A model generated the notes under the pieces. The model had not been told where the DNA came from and ran no database searches. It was given only the letters and a program-made list of their open reading frames with translations. DNA of 64,000 bases from JAEUMD01 sp044222395 (GTDB lineage Bacteria > Pseudomonadota > Alphaproteobacteria > Rhizobiales > Hyphomicrobiaceae): contig JBGANK010000004.1 in NCBI GenBank assembly GCA_044222395.1, positions 62,001 through 126,000 of the forward strand, in the 5' to 3' direction. Below are positions 31,716 through 44,451 of this stretch, one piece after another (position 1 is the stretch's first letter; each line of letters opens with the position of its first letter). A program made the position numbers and the translations under genes.

Positions 31716-31790
31716 TGGCTCCGCGGGTAGGATTCGAACCTACGACCAACCGGTTAACAGCCGGTTGCTCTACCGCTGAGCTACCGCGGA
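31716..31790 (-). tRNA. tRNA-Asn (anticodon GTT)
   Basis: The minus strand folds as a complete tRNA: acceptor TCCGCGG/CCGCGGA, D arm GCTC...GAGC, anticodon loop CTGTTAA between ACCGG and CCGGT, T arm GTAGGTTCGAATCCTAC, and an encoded 3' CCA. The 305-base gap to the FAH gene holds nothing else that I can support. Confidence 0.97.
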
Positions 31791-32059
31791 ACAGTCCATC
31801 TCGCTTCGGAAAGCGCCCGCCCTATAGCAGACGATAGCGGGCCGGGCAAAGACCTTTAGCGCAATTCGATCGCTTGATCCACCGAGGCTGCCGGGCATTC
31901 TCGTGGCGCGACTTCTCGGTCGCCTTGGGCCGTGTGCCGGCGAGCGGGGTGCGCGGCTCGGCATCAAACCAAAGGAGTTGTGCGCGACTTGGCCAGCCCG
32001 GACGGCGCGGAACAGGCGCGCCGCGGCTTGGGCAACTGAACAGGGCGATCTGGAAAAGT

Positions 32060-32133
32060 TGGAGGCCACGCCCGGAATCGAACCGGGGTATACGGATTTG
32101 CAGTCCGCTGCGTCACCACTCCGCCACGTGGCC
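32060..32133 (-). tRNA. tRNA-Cys (anticodon GCA)
   Basis: The minus strand folds as a complete tRNA: acceptor GGCCACG/CGTGGCC, anticodon loop CTGCAAA between GCGGA and TCCGT, T arm CCCGGTTCGATTCCGGG, and encoded CCA. It lies 269 bases upstream of tRNA-Asn on the same strand, so the two may share a precursor. Confidence 0.97.
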
Positions 32134-32563
32134 CACCATTGCGCCGCCCTGCGTGGTGAGCAGGGCCGCGGGCACATACCGGCCGGCGTCGAAAGCGACC
32201 AAGTGCGCCAAAGCGATGCTCGCGAGCGGCGCGACGTCGACGCCCCTTGGGGCCGGCGGTGCCGGCTCGCGAAAGAGGCTCCGCTTAGCATAGGCGCCGT
32301 GCCTTCGACAAGCGTCGAGGGCAGCTGCGGGCCGGGGTCTTGAGGCGGTTGGGAGGTCGGTGGCATTCCGCCGATCGGCGATATGGAATCCAGGCCGGGC
32401 ATTGAGTATTGATCAGCAGCTGGCGTTGGGGCCGGTCGGGGCATTGCGCCCTTGGCGTCCTGCGCGCGGCATTTTGGTGGACACGGGGCGCTGGGGAAAT
32501 AAGCTGCTCGAACGCGGCGGCGGTGCGTGCATCCGTCCCCTACCGGAACGACATGAGGATGAC
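32134..32563. other. Intergenic region between tRNA-Cys and pcm
   Basis: No gene is supported in these 430 bases on either strand. It should contain the divergent promoters of the tRNA genes and pcm. Confidence 0.4.
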
Positions 32564-33232
32564 ATGGCTGACGTCGCACTACAGCGCAAGAACATGGTCG
32601 AATCGCAGATTCGCCCGAACGACGTCACCGATCGGCGAATTCTCAATGCGATGCTTGCTGTTCCGCGCGAGGCGTTCGTGCCGACGGCGCTCAAGCCTTT
32701 GGCCTACATGGACGAAGCGCTGACCCTGGCGAAGGCAGGGGCCGGCAATGCCGCCCGCGGCATGGCCGCTCCTCGTGCGCTAGCGAAGCTGTTGCAGCTG
32801 GCAGAAATATCGGCCGGCGACGTCGTGCTCGATATCGGTGCCATGACCGGCTATTCGGCGGCGGTCATCGCGCGGCTGGCGCAGACCGTGGTGGCTCTGG
32901 AATCCGATCCTGGCATGGCGGAAACCGCCAGCAAGACGCTCGAGCAGCTCGGCGTGGACAATTCGGTCGTCGTCACTGGTGATTTGGAAGTCGGATATCC
33001 GGCAGAGGGCCCTTACGACGCCATTGTGATCGAAGGCAGCGTCGGCCAGGTGCCGCCCGCATTGCTCGACCAGTTGAAAGATGGCGGTCGACTGGTGGCG
33101 ATCGAGCAGGGGCTGCCCTCTCACGCCGTTGTCTGGCGCAGGGCTGGACGCGGCTTTGATCGACGTCAGGCCGTCGAGGTGGCGGCGCCGGCCGTGCCAG
33201 GCTTCGAGAAGAAGAAAGAGTTCGTGTTCTAA
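32564..33232 (+). CDS. pcm: Protein-L-isoaspartate O-methyltransferase
   Basis: SAM-dependent methyltransferase that starts repair of isoaspartyl residues. A 222-residue protein with the family N-terminus (MVESQIRPNDVTDRRILNAM, AVPREAFVP) and the Rossmann SAM site VVLDIGAMTGYSAAVIARLA, where the usual GTGSGY is GAMTGY. Then come VALESDPGM and the substrate-side YDAIVIEGSVGQVPPALLDQ. GAGGA five bases before the ATG fixes the start. It sits upstream of the tolC-family gene as in other Hyphomicrobiales. The altered GAMTGY glycine motif is common in this alphaproteobacterial subgroup, but repair activity is inferred. Confidence 0.88.
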   Translation: MADVALQRKNMVESQIRPNDVTDRRILNAMLAVPREAFVPTALKPLAYMDEALTLAKAGAGNAARGMAAPRALAKLLQLAEISAGDVVLDIGAMTGYSAAVIARLAQTVVALESDPGMAETASKTLEQLGVDNSVVVTGDLEVGYPAEGPYDAIVIEGSVGQVPPALLDQLKDGGRLVAIEQGLPSHAVVWRRAGRGFDRRQAVEVAAPAVPGFEKKKEFVF

Positions 33233-33977
33233 TATTTCCCCGCTCCAGCACTTGGTACCCAAGCGTTACAGTCGGATTCCCAGCCACTCTTTTTGATCGT
33301 GTTCCGGATTTTCGAACGCTTGGTGAGCTGCGCTCGGATCCAAGCTGTCGATCTAGAAGAATTCCTGTTGGGCTGGTTCGGCTATTTCGAAGTCTTGGGT
33401 TGCGATTCGAAATCTGTGTCGCTTGGCAACCGCGTGGCGAACATGGCTGCAAAATTGGTTGCAAGTTCAGGGGCCTTATCCACATTTGAAGACTATTATG
33501 GATGACGTCCAAATTGGCTTGCTCTACCGGTCACACCTTTGGACGCGATTCGAAATGTCACGTCGCAGCAACATCCTGCAACAATGTTGGATTCGTTCGG
33601 GAAATTGAACTTGTAGCGCTTCAGAGCCTAAATGGAACAGCAGTCCGGACACCTGTTTTCAATGTGTTAATGGCGCAACGCAGCGGGAGCGTTGGCAATT
33701 CGAGTGTGGCCTTGCGCTTTCCGCAGGCACGCAAAGCTGATCTAACCTGAAGAAGCTGCTCATAGTCGCGTGCAGTGGAGGGCACACGCTCAACGTCGGG
33801 CCATGCGATCAGGTTGTTGACGCTGTTTTGCGCCGCAAGAGTGGGCCCTTAAGGGCGTTGTCGGCAGCAAGGGTTTTCCCGCGTTACTTGTAGTCATTGT
33901 GAGCGGCAAGCGTGTTTCACAAGGCGGTCCGCACCACGGTTGCGACCGTCAGGCGAAACCTCGAACGGGTTTGATAC
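33233..33977. other. Long intergenic region between pcm and the TolC-family gene
   Basis: These 745 bases have lower GC content than their surroundings and only short unconserved frames. I see no tRNA, repeat copy or clear terminator. A small RNA or a long regulatory leader is possible but not shown by the sequence. Confidence 0.4.
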
Positions 33978-35438
33978 GTGAAAAGACCAGCCGTCAGCCA
34001 GACAGTGCGAGCCAATCGTGGCCGGATGAGCATGGCTGTGCTTTCCGCATTCGCAGCTGTGACTGCGGGCTCGCTCGAGTGCTCAGCTGAGACGCTGCGC
34101 CAGGCCCTGTCATCGGCCTACAAGTACAACCCGCGGATCGACGCCGAACGCGCCCGATTGCGGGCCACCGACGAGGAAGTGGCACGCGCGAACTCCGGCT
34201 ACAGGCCACGCGCATCCCTCAACGCGGACGCCGGCGTGCAGCACACCGAAACACGCCCTTCGTCGCCATCGAATGGCACGGTCAGGCCGCGCGGATATGC
34301 GGTCAACCTGACGCAGAACTTGTTCAACGGCTTCCAGACGACCAATGCGGTCAACGAAGCGGAGGCTGGTGTCCGTGCCGGTCGCGAAACTTTGCGCGAC
34401 GTCGAGCGCGCGGTTCTGCTCGAAGCCGTTACTGCCTACATGGATGTGGTCCGTGATCAGGCCGTCGTCCGCCTGCAGGAGAACAACGTCAAGGTGCTGA
34501 CGCGCGAACTCAAGGCAACGAAGGACCGATTTGCCGTGGGTGAAGTGACGCGTACCGATGTCGCACAAGCGGAGGCCCGACGGGCCGGTGCGGTTTCCGC
34601 GCTCGATGCCGCGCAGGCAAACCTGAAGAGTTCACGCGCGTCCTACGAGCGGGTCGTCGGGCATCCACCCAGCAACGTCGCCGATCCTGGCTCGCCTGAC
34701 AAGAACCTGCCCAAGTCCATCACCGAATCGCAGTCGATCGCCGAGCAGGAGAATGCGCTGATCGTGGCGGCGCTCTATCGCGAGCAGGCCGCACGATTCA
34801 CGGTGGAGCGAATTCGCGGCGAGTTGCTGCCGTCAGCGCAACTCGAAGCGGAGTGGAGCGAGCGCTTCGACCAGAGCAAGGGCCTCAATGAATCCGAACA
34901 GGCCTCCGTGACCGGACGCGTGTCGATACCGATCTACGAGGGCGGCGAGGTGGCAGCGCGCGTGCGGCAGGCCAAGCATACGCATGTTTCGCGCCTGCAG
35001 GAGGTCGAGCAGGTGCGCACCGAAGTGAAGGCTGCGACGATCGCGGCGTGGTCGCGGCTTGAGGCAGCCCGTGCGCAAGTGCAGTCCGACCGTCTGCAGG
35101 TGCAGGCCAACCAGACCGCTCTCACGGGTGTTCGGGAAGAGGAAAAGGTCGGTCAGCGTACGCTGCTCGATGTGCTCAATGCCGAGCAGGAACTGCTTAA
35201 TGCGCAAGTGCAGCTGGTGACGGACGAGCGCAATCTGGTCGTTGCCGGCTATACGCTGCTGTCGGCGGTCGGCAGGCTCGATGCGGCGCAGCTGACTGTG
35301 ACGGACAAAGTCTATGATCCAGAGGTGCATTACAAAGAGGTGCGCCGCCAGTGGTATGGCCTTTCGATTACGCACGAAGATGGCCGCCGCGAGCACCTCG
35401 ACACTTGGGACGCTCGCGTCGAGAAGCCGATGAAGTAG
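33978..35438 (+). CDS. tolC: TolC-family outer-membrane channel protein
   Basis: A 486-residue outer-membrane efflux protein with the two internal TolC repeats. The first starts at TLRQALSSAYKYNPRIDAER after a signal peptide (about residues 17-38). Further features are LTQNLFNGFQTTNAVNEAEA, the long helices with LTRELKATKDRFAVGEVTRT, and the second-repeat equivalent VGQRTLLDVLNAEQELLNAQ. It exports proteins or drugs with an inner-membrane ABC or RND pump. Start is uncertain: GTG used here, or ATG at 34026, which leaves a shorter signal peptide. It might serve the RND system at 16.9-22.5 kb, but that is a guess. Confidence 0.92.
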   Translation: MKRPAVSQTVRANRGRMSMAVLSAFAAVTAGSLECSAETLRQALSSAYKYNPRIDAERARLRATDEEVARANSGYRPRASLNADAGVQHTETRPSSPSNGTVRPRGYAVNLTQNLFNGFQTTNAVNEAEAGVRAGRETLRDVERAVLLEAVTAYMDVVRDQAVVRLQENNVKVLTRELKATKDRFAVGEVTRTDVAQAEARRAGAVSALDAAQANLKSSRASYERVVGHPPSNVADPGSPDKNLPKSITESQSIAEQENALIVAALYREQAARFTVERIRGELLPSAQLEAEWSERFDQSKGLNESEQASVTGRVSIPIYEGGEVAARVRQAKHTHVSRLQEVEQVRTEVKAATIAAWSRLEAARAQVQSDRLQVQANQTALTGVREEEKVGQRTLLDVLNAEQELLNAQVQLVTDERNLVVAGYTLLSAVGRLDAAQLTVTDKVYDPEVHYKEVRRQWYGLSITHEDGRREHLDTWDARVEKPMK

Positions 35439-35479
35439 TGCGCTGCAGTCGACTGCAGGGGGCAAGCAAGGTTCAGGAA

Positions 35480-35508
35480 GGGGCATCCGCGCGGCGCCCC
35501 TTTTTTTT
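35480..35508 (+). terminator. Rho-independent terminator after the TolC-family gene
   Basis: GGGGC pairs with GCCCC around a GC-rich loop that can extend the stem, followed by eight T residues. It lies about 40 bases after the stop codon. Confidence 0.85.
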
Positions 35509-35913
35509 GGGTCTTTGTTTGGATCCGCGCGCAGCGCACGGAAGCTCGTTGCTCTTTGTACGCATTCGCATTGCTGCGAATGCGTTCGTCTCGCGCGTGA
35601 AAATGTTCGATGAACTTGTCGGGATTCGAATCCGCGTGCGGAGAGTTTGTCGCGCGCGAAAGTTTGGCGTGTTGCCTAAAGTTTGCCGCGTAGCGACTCT
35701 AAGAAATCCATGTGTGCTGGCGGACGTACGGACCACGTTTGCATTGATACTTTCCGAACTATTAGGTGGTCCCATTTTGGGGTGCGTAACGCGATCTCGC
35801 TCGCAGCGGAGAATATGCTGCGGGCATTTGCATTCAAGTCGCCTGGGGAGGCGGTTCAATGCAACTGCGTCAAGGGGACGTTGGTTCCCGAAGGATCCCG
35901 CGAGGTAGCGTAT
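35509..35913. other. Intergenic region upstream of the first popZ-like gene
   Basis: No gene is supported in these 405 bases. The sequence is locally less GC-rich (CGCATTCGCATTGCTGCGAA words near 35.56-35.6 kb form a small inverted repeat) and should include the promoter of the popZ-like gene. Confidence 0.4.
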
Positions 35914-36747
35914 ATGAGTAGTCTGCCTAAGAATGGCGAGCATTCCATTGAGGAAATTCTCGCTTCGATCCGCCGTCAGGCTGCAAGGCAACCGTTCGCG
36001 CCGACTGGCGCCGGCCGCGCGAGTTCGCACAATTACGACTACGGTGGAGGTGGCCAGCAATCGGCGCAGGCGGCGCAGGCGGCGCAATCCGTCTACATGG
36101 GACCGGCGCCGCAATCCGTTCCGGCCAACCCGGTGCACGGGATGCGTCATGAGCATGCCGTTCAACCTGAAGTGACCAATTCGGATGTGCGCGGCAGCGT
36201 GGCAAACGACGACGACCTGCCGACAGTCATAAAGCGCGCATTTCATCCCGAACCGGCTGGCGTGAACGGTTTGCGGCGCCTCGCCACCACGCGACTTGGC
36301 GATGCTTTGCGCTTTGTTGGCAATCCGGCCGGGATGTTCGATGCGCGCTCGGAGCGAGGGGCGGCTCCGGCACAACAGCATGAAGCGCCAGTGGCAACGC
36401 CCAACCCAATAGCCTCGCCATCGGATGAGCCCGAAGTGAAACGGGAGATGGTGTCTTTCATGGATACCCGTTTCAAGTCGATGTCCATGTCAAGCACGCC
36501 CGCTCCTGCGGCTCAACCGAGTTCGGAGCAGCCAACGGCTCACTCCAGCGCTCCGGCTGGTGAGGGTGCCGGGCTGGTGGGGTTGCTGTCGCAGGTCGGA
36601 GGAGACGGCCAAGCGGGTATGGCACAATTGCTACGCCCGATGCTCAAGGAATGGCTGTCGGAAAACATGCCGCGTATCGTCGAAAAGGCACTGCACATGG
36701 AGCTCGCGGAAAAGGCCGGTGGGACTAGGCGCAACGGCAAGGGGTGA
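35914..36747 (+). CDS. PopZ-like polar organising protein (DUF2497), first copy
   Basis: A 277-residue protein with the two PopZ hallmarks. The N-terminal helix is EHSIEEILASIRRQ. The C-terminal oligomerisation helices are LLRPMLKEWLSENMPRIVEK, then ALHMELAEK. Between them is a long Gln/Ala/Pro/Ser-rich disordered spacer. PopZ forms polar assemblies that tether chromosome centromeres via ParB and recruit cell-cycle regulators; in budding or polar-growing Hyphomicrobiales it marks the growing or new pole. GAGG upstream supports the start. A second, interrupted homologue follows 410 bases downstream. Confidence 0.85.
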   Translation: MSSLPKNGEHSIEEILASIRRQAARQPFAPTGAGRASSHNYDYGGGGQQSAQAAQAAQSVYMGPAPQSVPANPVHGMRHEHAVQPEVTNSDVRGSVANDDDLPTVIKRAFHPEPAGVNGLRRLATTRLGDALRFVGNPAGMFDARSERGAAPAQQHEAPVATPNPIASPSDEPEVKREMVSFMDTRFKSMSMSSTPAPAAQPSSEQPTAHSSAPAGEGAGLVGLLSQVGGDGQAGMAQLLRPMLKEWLSENMPRIVEKALHMELAEKAGGTRRNGKG

Positions 36748-37157
36748 AAGTAACAGCTTAGCCGCGGATAAGCGGTAATTGTGCTCCAAGTCACAATAAG
36801 TGCCGTGAACAATGTGCGGGCCCGATTGATAGGCTGTTCTCTACGGTGTACGAGCATTGGGACTGGTGGCTCATCTCTGCGGCACCAGGAACGGAGTCTG
36901 GCGCGGGCGGCGACGTAGGATATCCCTGAACGGGGCCGTTGATTTTGGTCAGGGCAATGTCCCAGCGGTAAGCGCACCACTCATGTATGAACACTGCTCG
37001 ATGCCATTTCGGGATCCGGGTGAGGTTCTGGCTGCTATCGGGTGTGCTGCGGGGTGAGCCGCAGGAGACGCGGAGTTGGTGCTATGGTCGGGAACGGCCA
37101 GATGCAGGTCGGTAGAGGAATGTGTCTCCGATCGGGGCAGTTGGGGGATAAGTAGTC
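36748..37157. other. Intergenic region between the two popZ-like genes
   Basis: These 410 bases hold no supported gene. Since the two flanking genes are homologous, the spacer may carry a separate promoter for the second gene. Confidence 0.4.
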
Positions 37158-38909
37158 ATGTCGCGACCGCAATCGTCCGCGGATCCTTCGATGGAAGAGA
37201 TCCTAGCCAACATCCGCAAAATCATCTCGGAGGAGCCGGCACCGGGCAGTGCGCCGCCAGTCCCGGCCGACCGCAGCGCGACCTTCATGGGCCTGCGCCG
37301 CGAGGCGACAGCGCAGGCAAAACCGGCGGAGACGCCAAAGCCGGCACAGGCTGGCATTGCCGGTTCGTAGCAACCTCCGTTCGGGTCTCCCGAGCCGAAG
37401 GGTGGCAAGGGCATGTTTGGCAGCACGGGACCGGCACCTGCTGCCGGCAAGTCAGCACCGGCAGCCCAACCCCGCCCCGAGGCCGCGAAGCCGGCGCCTG
37501 CACAATCGCAGCCTGCTCCAGCGGCGCCGCTGACACGTGCACCGATGACTTTCGACCGTCACGAGGACCAGTTGTTCGGGCGGCTGGCCGAAGCGCTGCG
37601 CGGTGTTCCTGCCTCCGCCAAGAACAGCGGCAAAGCAGCTGCATCAGGAGACGTGCGGCGCCGCGAGCCGTCCAGTGTGCCCAAACGCGACTTCGAAGAT
37701 CTCGACGATCTGCTCGATGATGTTTCGCAGGCGGGGAGTTCGGCAAAGGACGATATTGTTGATGTCGTCTTCGAAGAAGATGTTCGCGGGCCGCAAAATC
37801 CGGGAGGCGTCGAGAGTGCTGCGCCCCACATGGTCGCCGCTGCGGGCCGTAATGATGCGACGGTCCCGGACATTGCTGGTGCATTCAACAAGCCGATGAT
37901 GCCTCGGTCCACACTCCCACCCCAGAACAGTGCCGCCGCAGACAGCGCCAAGGCCGAGCCGGCGAAGCCAGCGGGCGGGGTACAAGCGGCGGGAGGCTCC
38001 ACCGCGGCGTCAAGCAAGACCGGACAAGCGGTCAAGGATGACCTGCCTGCCGACTTGAGCATCGAGGATCCGGAAGCTTCTGCAGCCGTCAAGTCGGCGC
38101 TGGGCGCGCTGGTCGCTGGACTAGCGGCATCATCATCATCGTCCGCTCCGCCATCGTCGACAGCGGCAGCGAAGCCCGCAGGTGCAGCGCCAGCGTTCAT
38201 GGCTGGTGCCAAGCCGGCCGCGGGTATGGCCGCACAGCGCCCCGTAGCGGACGTGAAAGCTGCCGCAGTGGGCCAGGCCGCGGCTCAGCGTCCACCCGAG
38301 CCCGTCAAGGCTGCGGGCCCTGCAAATCCAGCAGCGGGCAAATTGGAGCCGAAGGTCAAGCCGAACGAGCCCGCAAAGGTTGCGGCGAACCCGCAGCGGA
38401 TGAGTGCAGGGCCAGACTCGGCGGTGGCAAAGCCGAAGGTGGCGGTCGCGGACGTGAAATTCGCTCTGGGGCTGAGACCGGGCAGCGACGCGGCTACCAC
38501 AGATGCTTCTGCAAGTGGCTTCGCAGGCGGCGACACAAACACTGGGCGGAGTGCAGCAGTCGGCGACGGTGCCAAGCCGGCAATGAGGGCGGCAGTTTCC
38601 CAATCGGTGGGTGCCGGCGGCGAAGTGGTTGCTGGAAGTGCAGCAGCTCCCGCTTCGGATCAGCCGAGTAAAGCGGGCCTGCCTCAGATTTCCGTCGGCG
38701 GCACGGGCTTGTCGATACCTCACGCGACCATCTCGGCTTCCGGCGTGCGCACCGTTGAAGACATCGTCGCGGAATTGCTGCGGCCGATGCTGCGGGAATG
38801 GCTGGCCGAGAACATGCCGCGCATGGTCGAAAAGGCACTGCGGATCGAGCTGGCCGAGGGGCTCAAGACGGTCAGGCCGAAGCCGGGCGGCAAGCTCAAC
38901 GAGGGCTGA
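37158..38909 (+). pseudogene. popZ: popZ homologue interrupted by an in-frame TAG codon
   Basis: The canonical PopZ N-terminus (DPSMEEILANIRKIISEEP) begins the frame, but after codon 70 a TAG stands at 37368-37370. The same frame then stays open for over 500 codons, through Ala/Pro/Lys-rich spacer and an acidic patch (DLDDLLDDVS) to the canonical C-terminus (VEDIVAELLRPMLREWLAEN, then MPRMVEKALRIELAEGLK). Without the TAG it would encode about 583 residues. The next codons read CAA CCT CCG, so a CAG-to-TAG change is the simplest origin. Options are a recent pseudogene, a sequencing error, or a functional read-through or reinitiation (ATG at 37413). Confidence 0.8.
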
Positions 38910-39125
38910 AGTCGCGTTTCGTCAGTGCGAGCCGTCCGCCCGCGCGTCACGTCTCGTTTGGACGAACGCCGGGGTGCGCCGATGCGTGCGCGGCGCTGGG
39001 CTCGGTGCTGATGCGGGATGCTCTTGGCCCGGTTGACAGGCCCTCGGGGCCGCCCTACCACCGCGCTTCGACCCTTTCCAACCGAAAAGCGGAGAAACGC
39101 GCCTTTCAGGGTGCAGAATTGAGCC

Positions 39126-42287
<3,162 letters not shown>

Positions 42288-42296
42288 GGTTTGCGA

Positions 42297-42956
42297 TCAA
42301 GGCAGCGCGGCCTGCTTCATCGACGACCAGAGGCCCGACGTCCCGGTGGCTGATGTCGCTACGGCTGCCGGGGTGGTGTCGTCGCGCTTCATCTCGAGAT
42401 GGACGAGGCGCCATGTTCCCGCCTGCAGCTCCAGGATACCGGCGTAGCGGCGCTGTTCGACTGTCTTGTCGCGCATGTCGAGCACGAAGCGCGTCGGCGA
42501 CAGAAACTCGGCGCGCGTCACCCGCTTCCAGGTGCGAGCCACACGCTCTTGAAGGCTCAGCGTCTTGCGCTCGTCGGGGAGACCGCGGACCTTTTCGTTG
42601 AAAGTCGTGCGATAGGAGAACAGGCGCGACAGGCCGGCTGGCGTCACCATGTTGTCGACCGCCGATGCCACGAGACGGCGACCGGCTGCATTCTTGAAGC
42701 GCTGCCAGAGACCGGGGCGAGCGGCGGCATTCGCCGTGGTGGTGGTGGCGGGTGGCGGTTGGGCGCCAAGCGCGTAGTCGGACATCGACGCCGTCAGCGT
42801 GCGTTTGACTTGTGGCCAGTCCACCCGCGTTTCCAGGTAGGCGGTATCGCCGTTGCGGATCGCCTCGCGGATCGACCAAGCGGCGACGAAGGGAGAGGCC
42901 ACATAAATGCAAAGGGCCATGAGGCCGAGCATGAAGACAATGAGCTTGCCGCGCAT
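42297..42956 (-). CDS. DUF2939 membrane-anchored protein
   Basis: A 219-residue protein with an N-terminal membrane helix (LIVFMLGLMALCIYVASPFV), then the DUF2939 core (SIREAIRNGDTAYLETRVDW, VKRTLTASMSDYALG), a variable linker, and a second half rich in basic residues with VDNMVTPAGLSRLF and LSPTRFVLDM, ending in LELQAGTWRLVHLEM. Function is unknown. The chosen ATG excludes 12 further in-frame codons that approach repeat copy C. It is convergent with valS, ten bases apart. Confidence 0.85.
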   Translation of the reverse strand: MRGKLIVFMLGLMALCIYVASPFVAAWSIREAIRNGDTAYLETRVDWPQVKRTLTASMSDYALGAQPPPATTTTANAAARPGLWQRFKNAAGRRLVASAVDNMVTPAGLSRLFSYRTTFNEKVRGLPDERKTLSLQERVARTWKRVTRAEFLSPTRFVLDMRDKTVEQRRYAGILELQAGTWRLVHLEMKRDDTTPAAVATSATGTSGLWSSMKQAALP

Positions 42957-42976
42957 CAATTCCGTTCCGCCATACG

Positions 42977-43077
42977 AGCGCATTCGCTTCAAATGGAGTC
43001 GCGAACGCGCTCTATCTCCTTCATTTGAGCATGTGCTTCACGCTGAACCGCTACACACTTCAGCTCAACATGCTCAA
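42977..43077 (+). repeat. Dispersed palindromic repeat, copy C
   Basis: It aligns with copies A and B: GAGCGCATTCGCTTCAAATG, GAGTCGCGAACGCGCTCTAT, TTCATTTGAGCATGTGCTTC, ACGCTGAACCGC, ACACTTCAGC, CATGCTC. It begins just upstream of the DUF2939 gene, so it probably lies in that gene's promoter region. Confidence 0.85.
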
Positions 43078-43135
43078 AGCGTCTGCCAACCCGATCTCTC
43101 GACTCCAACCAGCATTCCAAGAGAGTTACGGGGCC

Positions 43136-43203
43136 GCGCTACTATTCAAGGGCACGATCGTGTTTGCTGCGTGCGTGCCCGTCGCCATCCTTGAATAGCG
43201 CGT
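43136..43203. repeat. Inverted repeat CGCGCTA(CT)ATTCAAGG...CCTTGAATAGCGCG
   Basis: Two arms of about 20 bases (with CACG/CGTG continuing inward) face each other around a short centre. It is unrelated in sequence to copies A-C. It is probably another family of intergenic palindrome. Confidence 0.7.
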
Positions 43204-43329
43204 GTTGCTTGCTGAATTTGGGCTGGCAAACGCCAATTGCAAGGCGGTTGCGAAAGCGATGTCTCTACAAGACGGAAAATGTCCGCCGCCAATCCGTCAT
43301 GATCTGACGCGGTGAACGTCTGTCACGCT

Positions 43330-44451
43330 TCAGTCCGGAGCAACCGCGCAGATGGTTTTCAGAGCCTGCCACTCGGATGGCGTGAGGGCTGGCGTGGACG
43401 GATAGATCTTCGCGGCGTCGACGCGGTGGATGCGATCCTGGGTCGGCGGGTGGGTTTGCAGGATATCGAACAGGCCGCCGCGCTTCGGTGCGCCCTTGTC
43501 GCCGTTGTCTTCCATCTTGTAGACGCGGCGGAAGAATTCACCGAAACCCTTGGCGGAAATTCCGGATTGCTCGAGCAACTCGAGGGCGGCCTCGTCTGCC
43601 TCCTGCTCGGCCGTGCGGGTATACGAGAGCTGGGTCAACAGAACGCCAAGGTTGGCCAGTGTGCCGCTGCCGCCTCCCAGCATCAATTCAACGGCGGCCG
43701 ACATGCCGATGACGCGCACAAATGCCGTTTCGGGGTGAAGCAATTGTGCGTGCCCCATCTCGTGTGCGAGCACGCCGGCGACCTCATCGGGGCTTTGTGC
43801 CTTGGCAATGAGCCCGCGCGTCAAAACGATCTTATTTCCCGGCGTGGCGAAGGCGTTGACCAGATCCCATTCGACGACGACGACCTTCAAGGCGGCGGGA
43901 TCACCCTTCCGCGCCTTCGTCAAGCGGGTGACGAGCGATTGGATGGCGCTGTCGCCGTTGGGCGATGAGCAAGCCTTCCGGTCGTTCGTGATGGATCGCA
44001 CGGTCTGCTCGCCCAGCGACTTGCGGATGGTTTCGGGCATCAGTTCCGCCAGGGTATGGGCGGGTGAGAAATCGGCCATCGAAATGATGACGGCGACGGC
44101 GATGACACCAAGCGTCGACAGCAGCCACGGCAGCGCCGCCCGGCGGCGGGCGGCACGTGTGGTCAAGTGTGGCGCCAGGCGGCCGAGCTCGCGGGCAAAC
44201 GCCCCGTGCGGGACGAACAGGCTTGCGCCGGGCTGTTGCGAATTGCTGACCAGCGCGTCGATAGCGTGCGAGCTCAGCGGCTCGGCGGTCGAGAGTGTGG
44301 CATAGGACCAGACGAACTGGGGGCTGGCTGCGTCCTTGCGTATGACGATCCCATTTGATGACAGGGCAACGCGCACATCCTCGGCCGCGGCGGTCTTGCC
44401 GTCGGAAAAGCGGGCGTCGAAGAATGGAGTGGCGGAGGTCTCATAAGGCAT
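43330..44451 (-). CDS. M48 family zinc metalloprotease
   Basis: A 373-residue membrane protease. After a cytosolic N-terminal domain there is one membrane helix (about residues 107-126, LPWLLSTLGVIAVAVIISMA). A periplasmic M48 peptidase domain follows with the zinc motif HEMGH (His230, Glu231, His234) and the downstream EQEADEAALELL carrying the third ligand. The start at MPYETSATPF overlaps the upstream DUF898 gene by 11 bases. DUF898-M48 pairs form a conserved membrane protein/protease module, possibly with a quality-control role. Confidence 0.92.
   Translation of the reverse strand: MPYETSATPFFDARFSDGKTAAAEDVRVALSSNGIVIRKDAASPQFVWSYATLSTAEPLSSHAIDALVSNSQQPGASLFVPHGAFARELGRLAPHLTTRAARRRAALPWLLSTLGVIAVAVIISMADFSPAHTLAELMPETIRKSLGEQTVRSITNDRKACSSPNGDSAIQSLVTRLTKARKGDPAALKVVVVEWDLVNAFATPGNKIVLTRGLIAKAQSPDEVAGVLAHEMGHAQLLHPETAFVRVIGMSAAVELMLGGGSGTLANLGVLLTQLSYTRTAEQEADEAALELLEQSGISAKGFGEFFRRVYKMEDNGDKGAPKRGGLFDILQTHPPTQDRIHRVDAAKIYPSTPALTPSEWQALKTICAVAPD

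Noticed and set aside
37368..37370. TAG in popZ as a recoded pyrrolysine or other special codon
   Set aside because: PopZ spacers are disordered with no need for a special residue, there is no insertion element, and the simple CAG-to-TAG explanation is sufficient.
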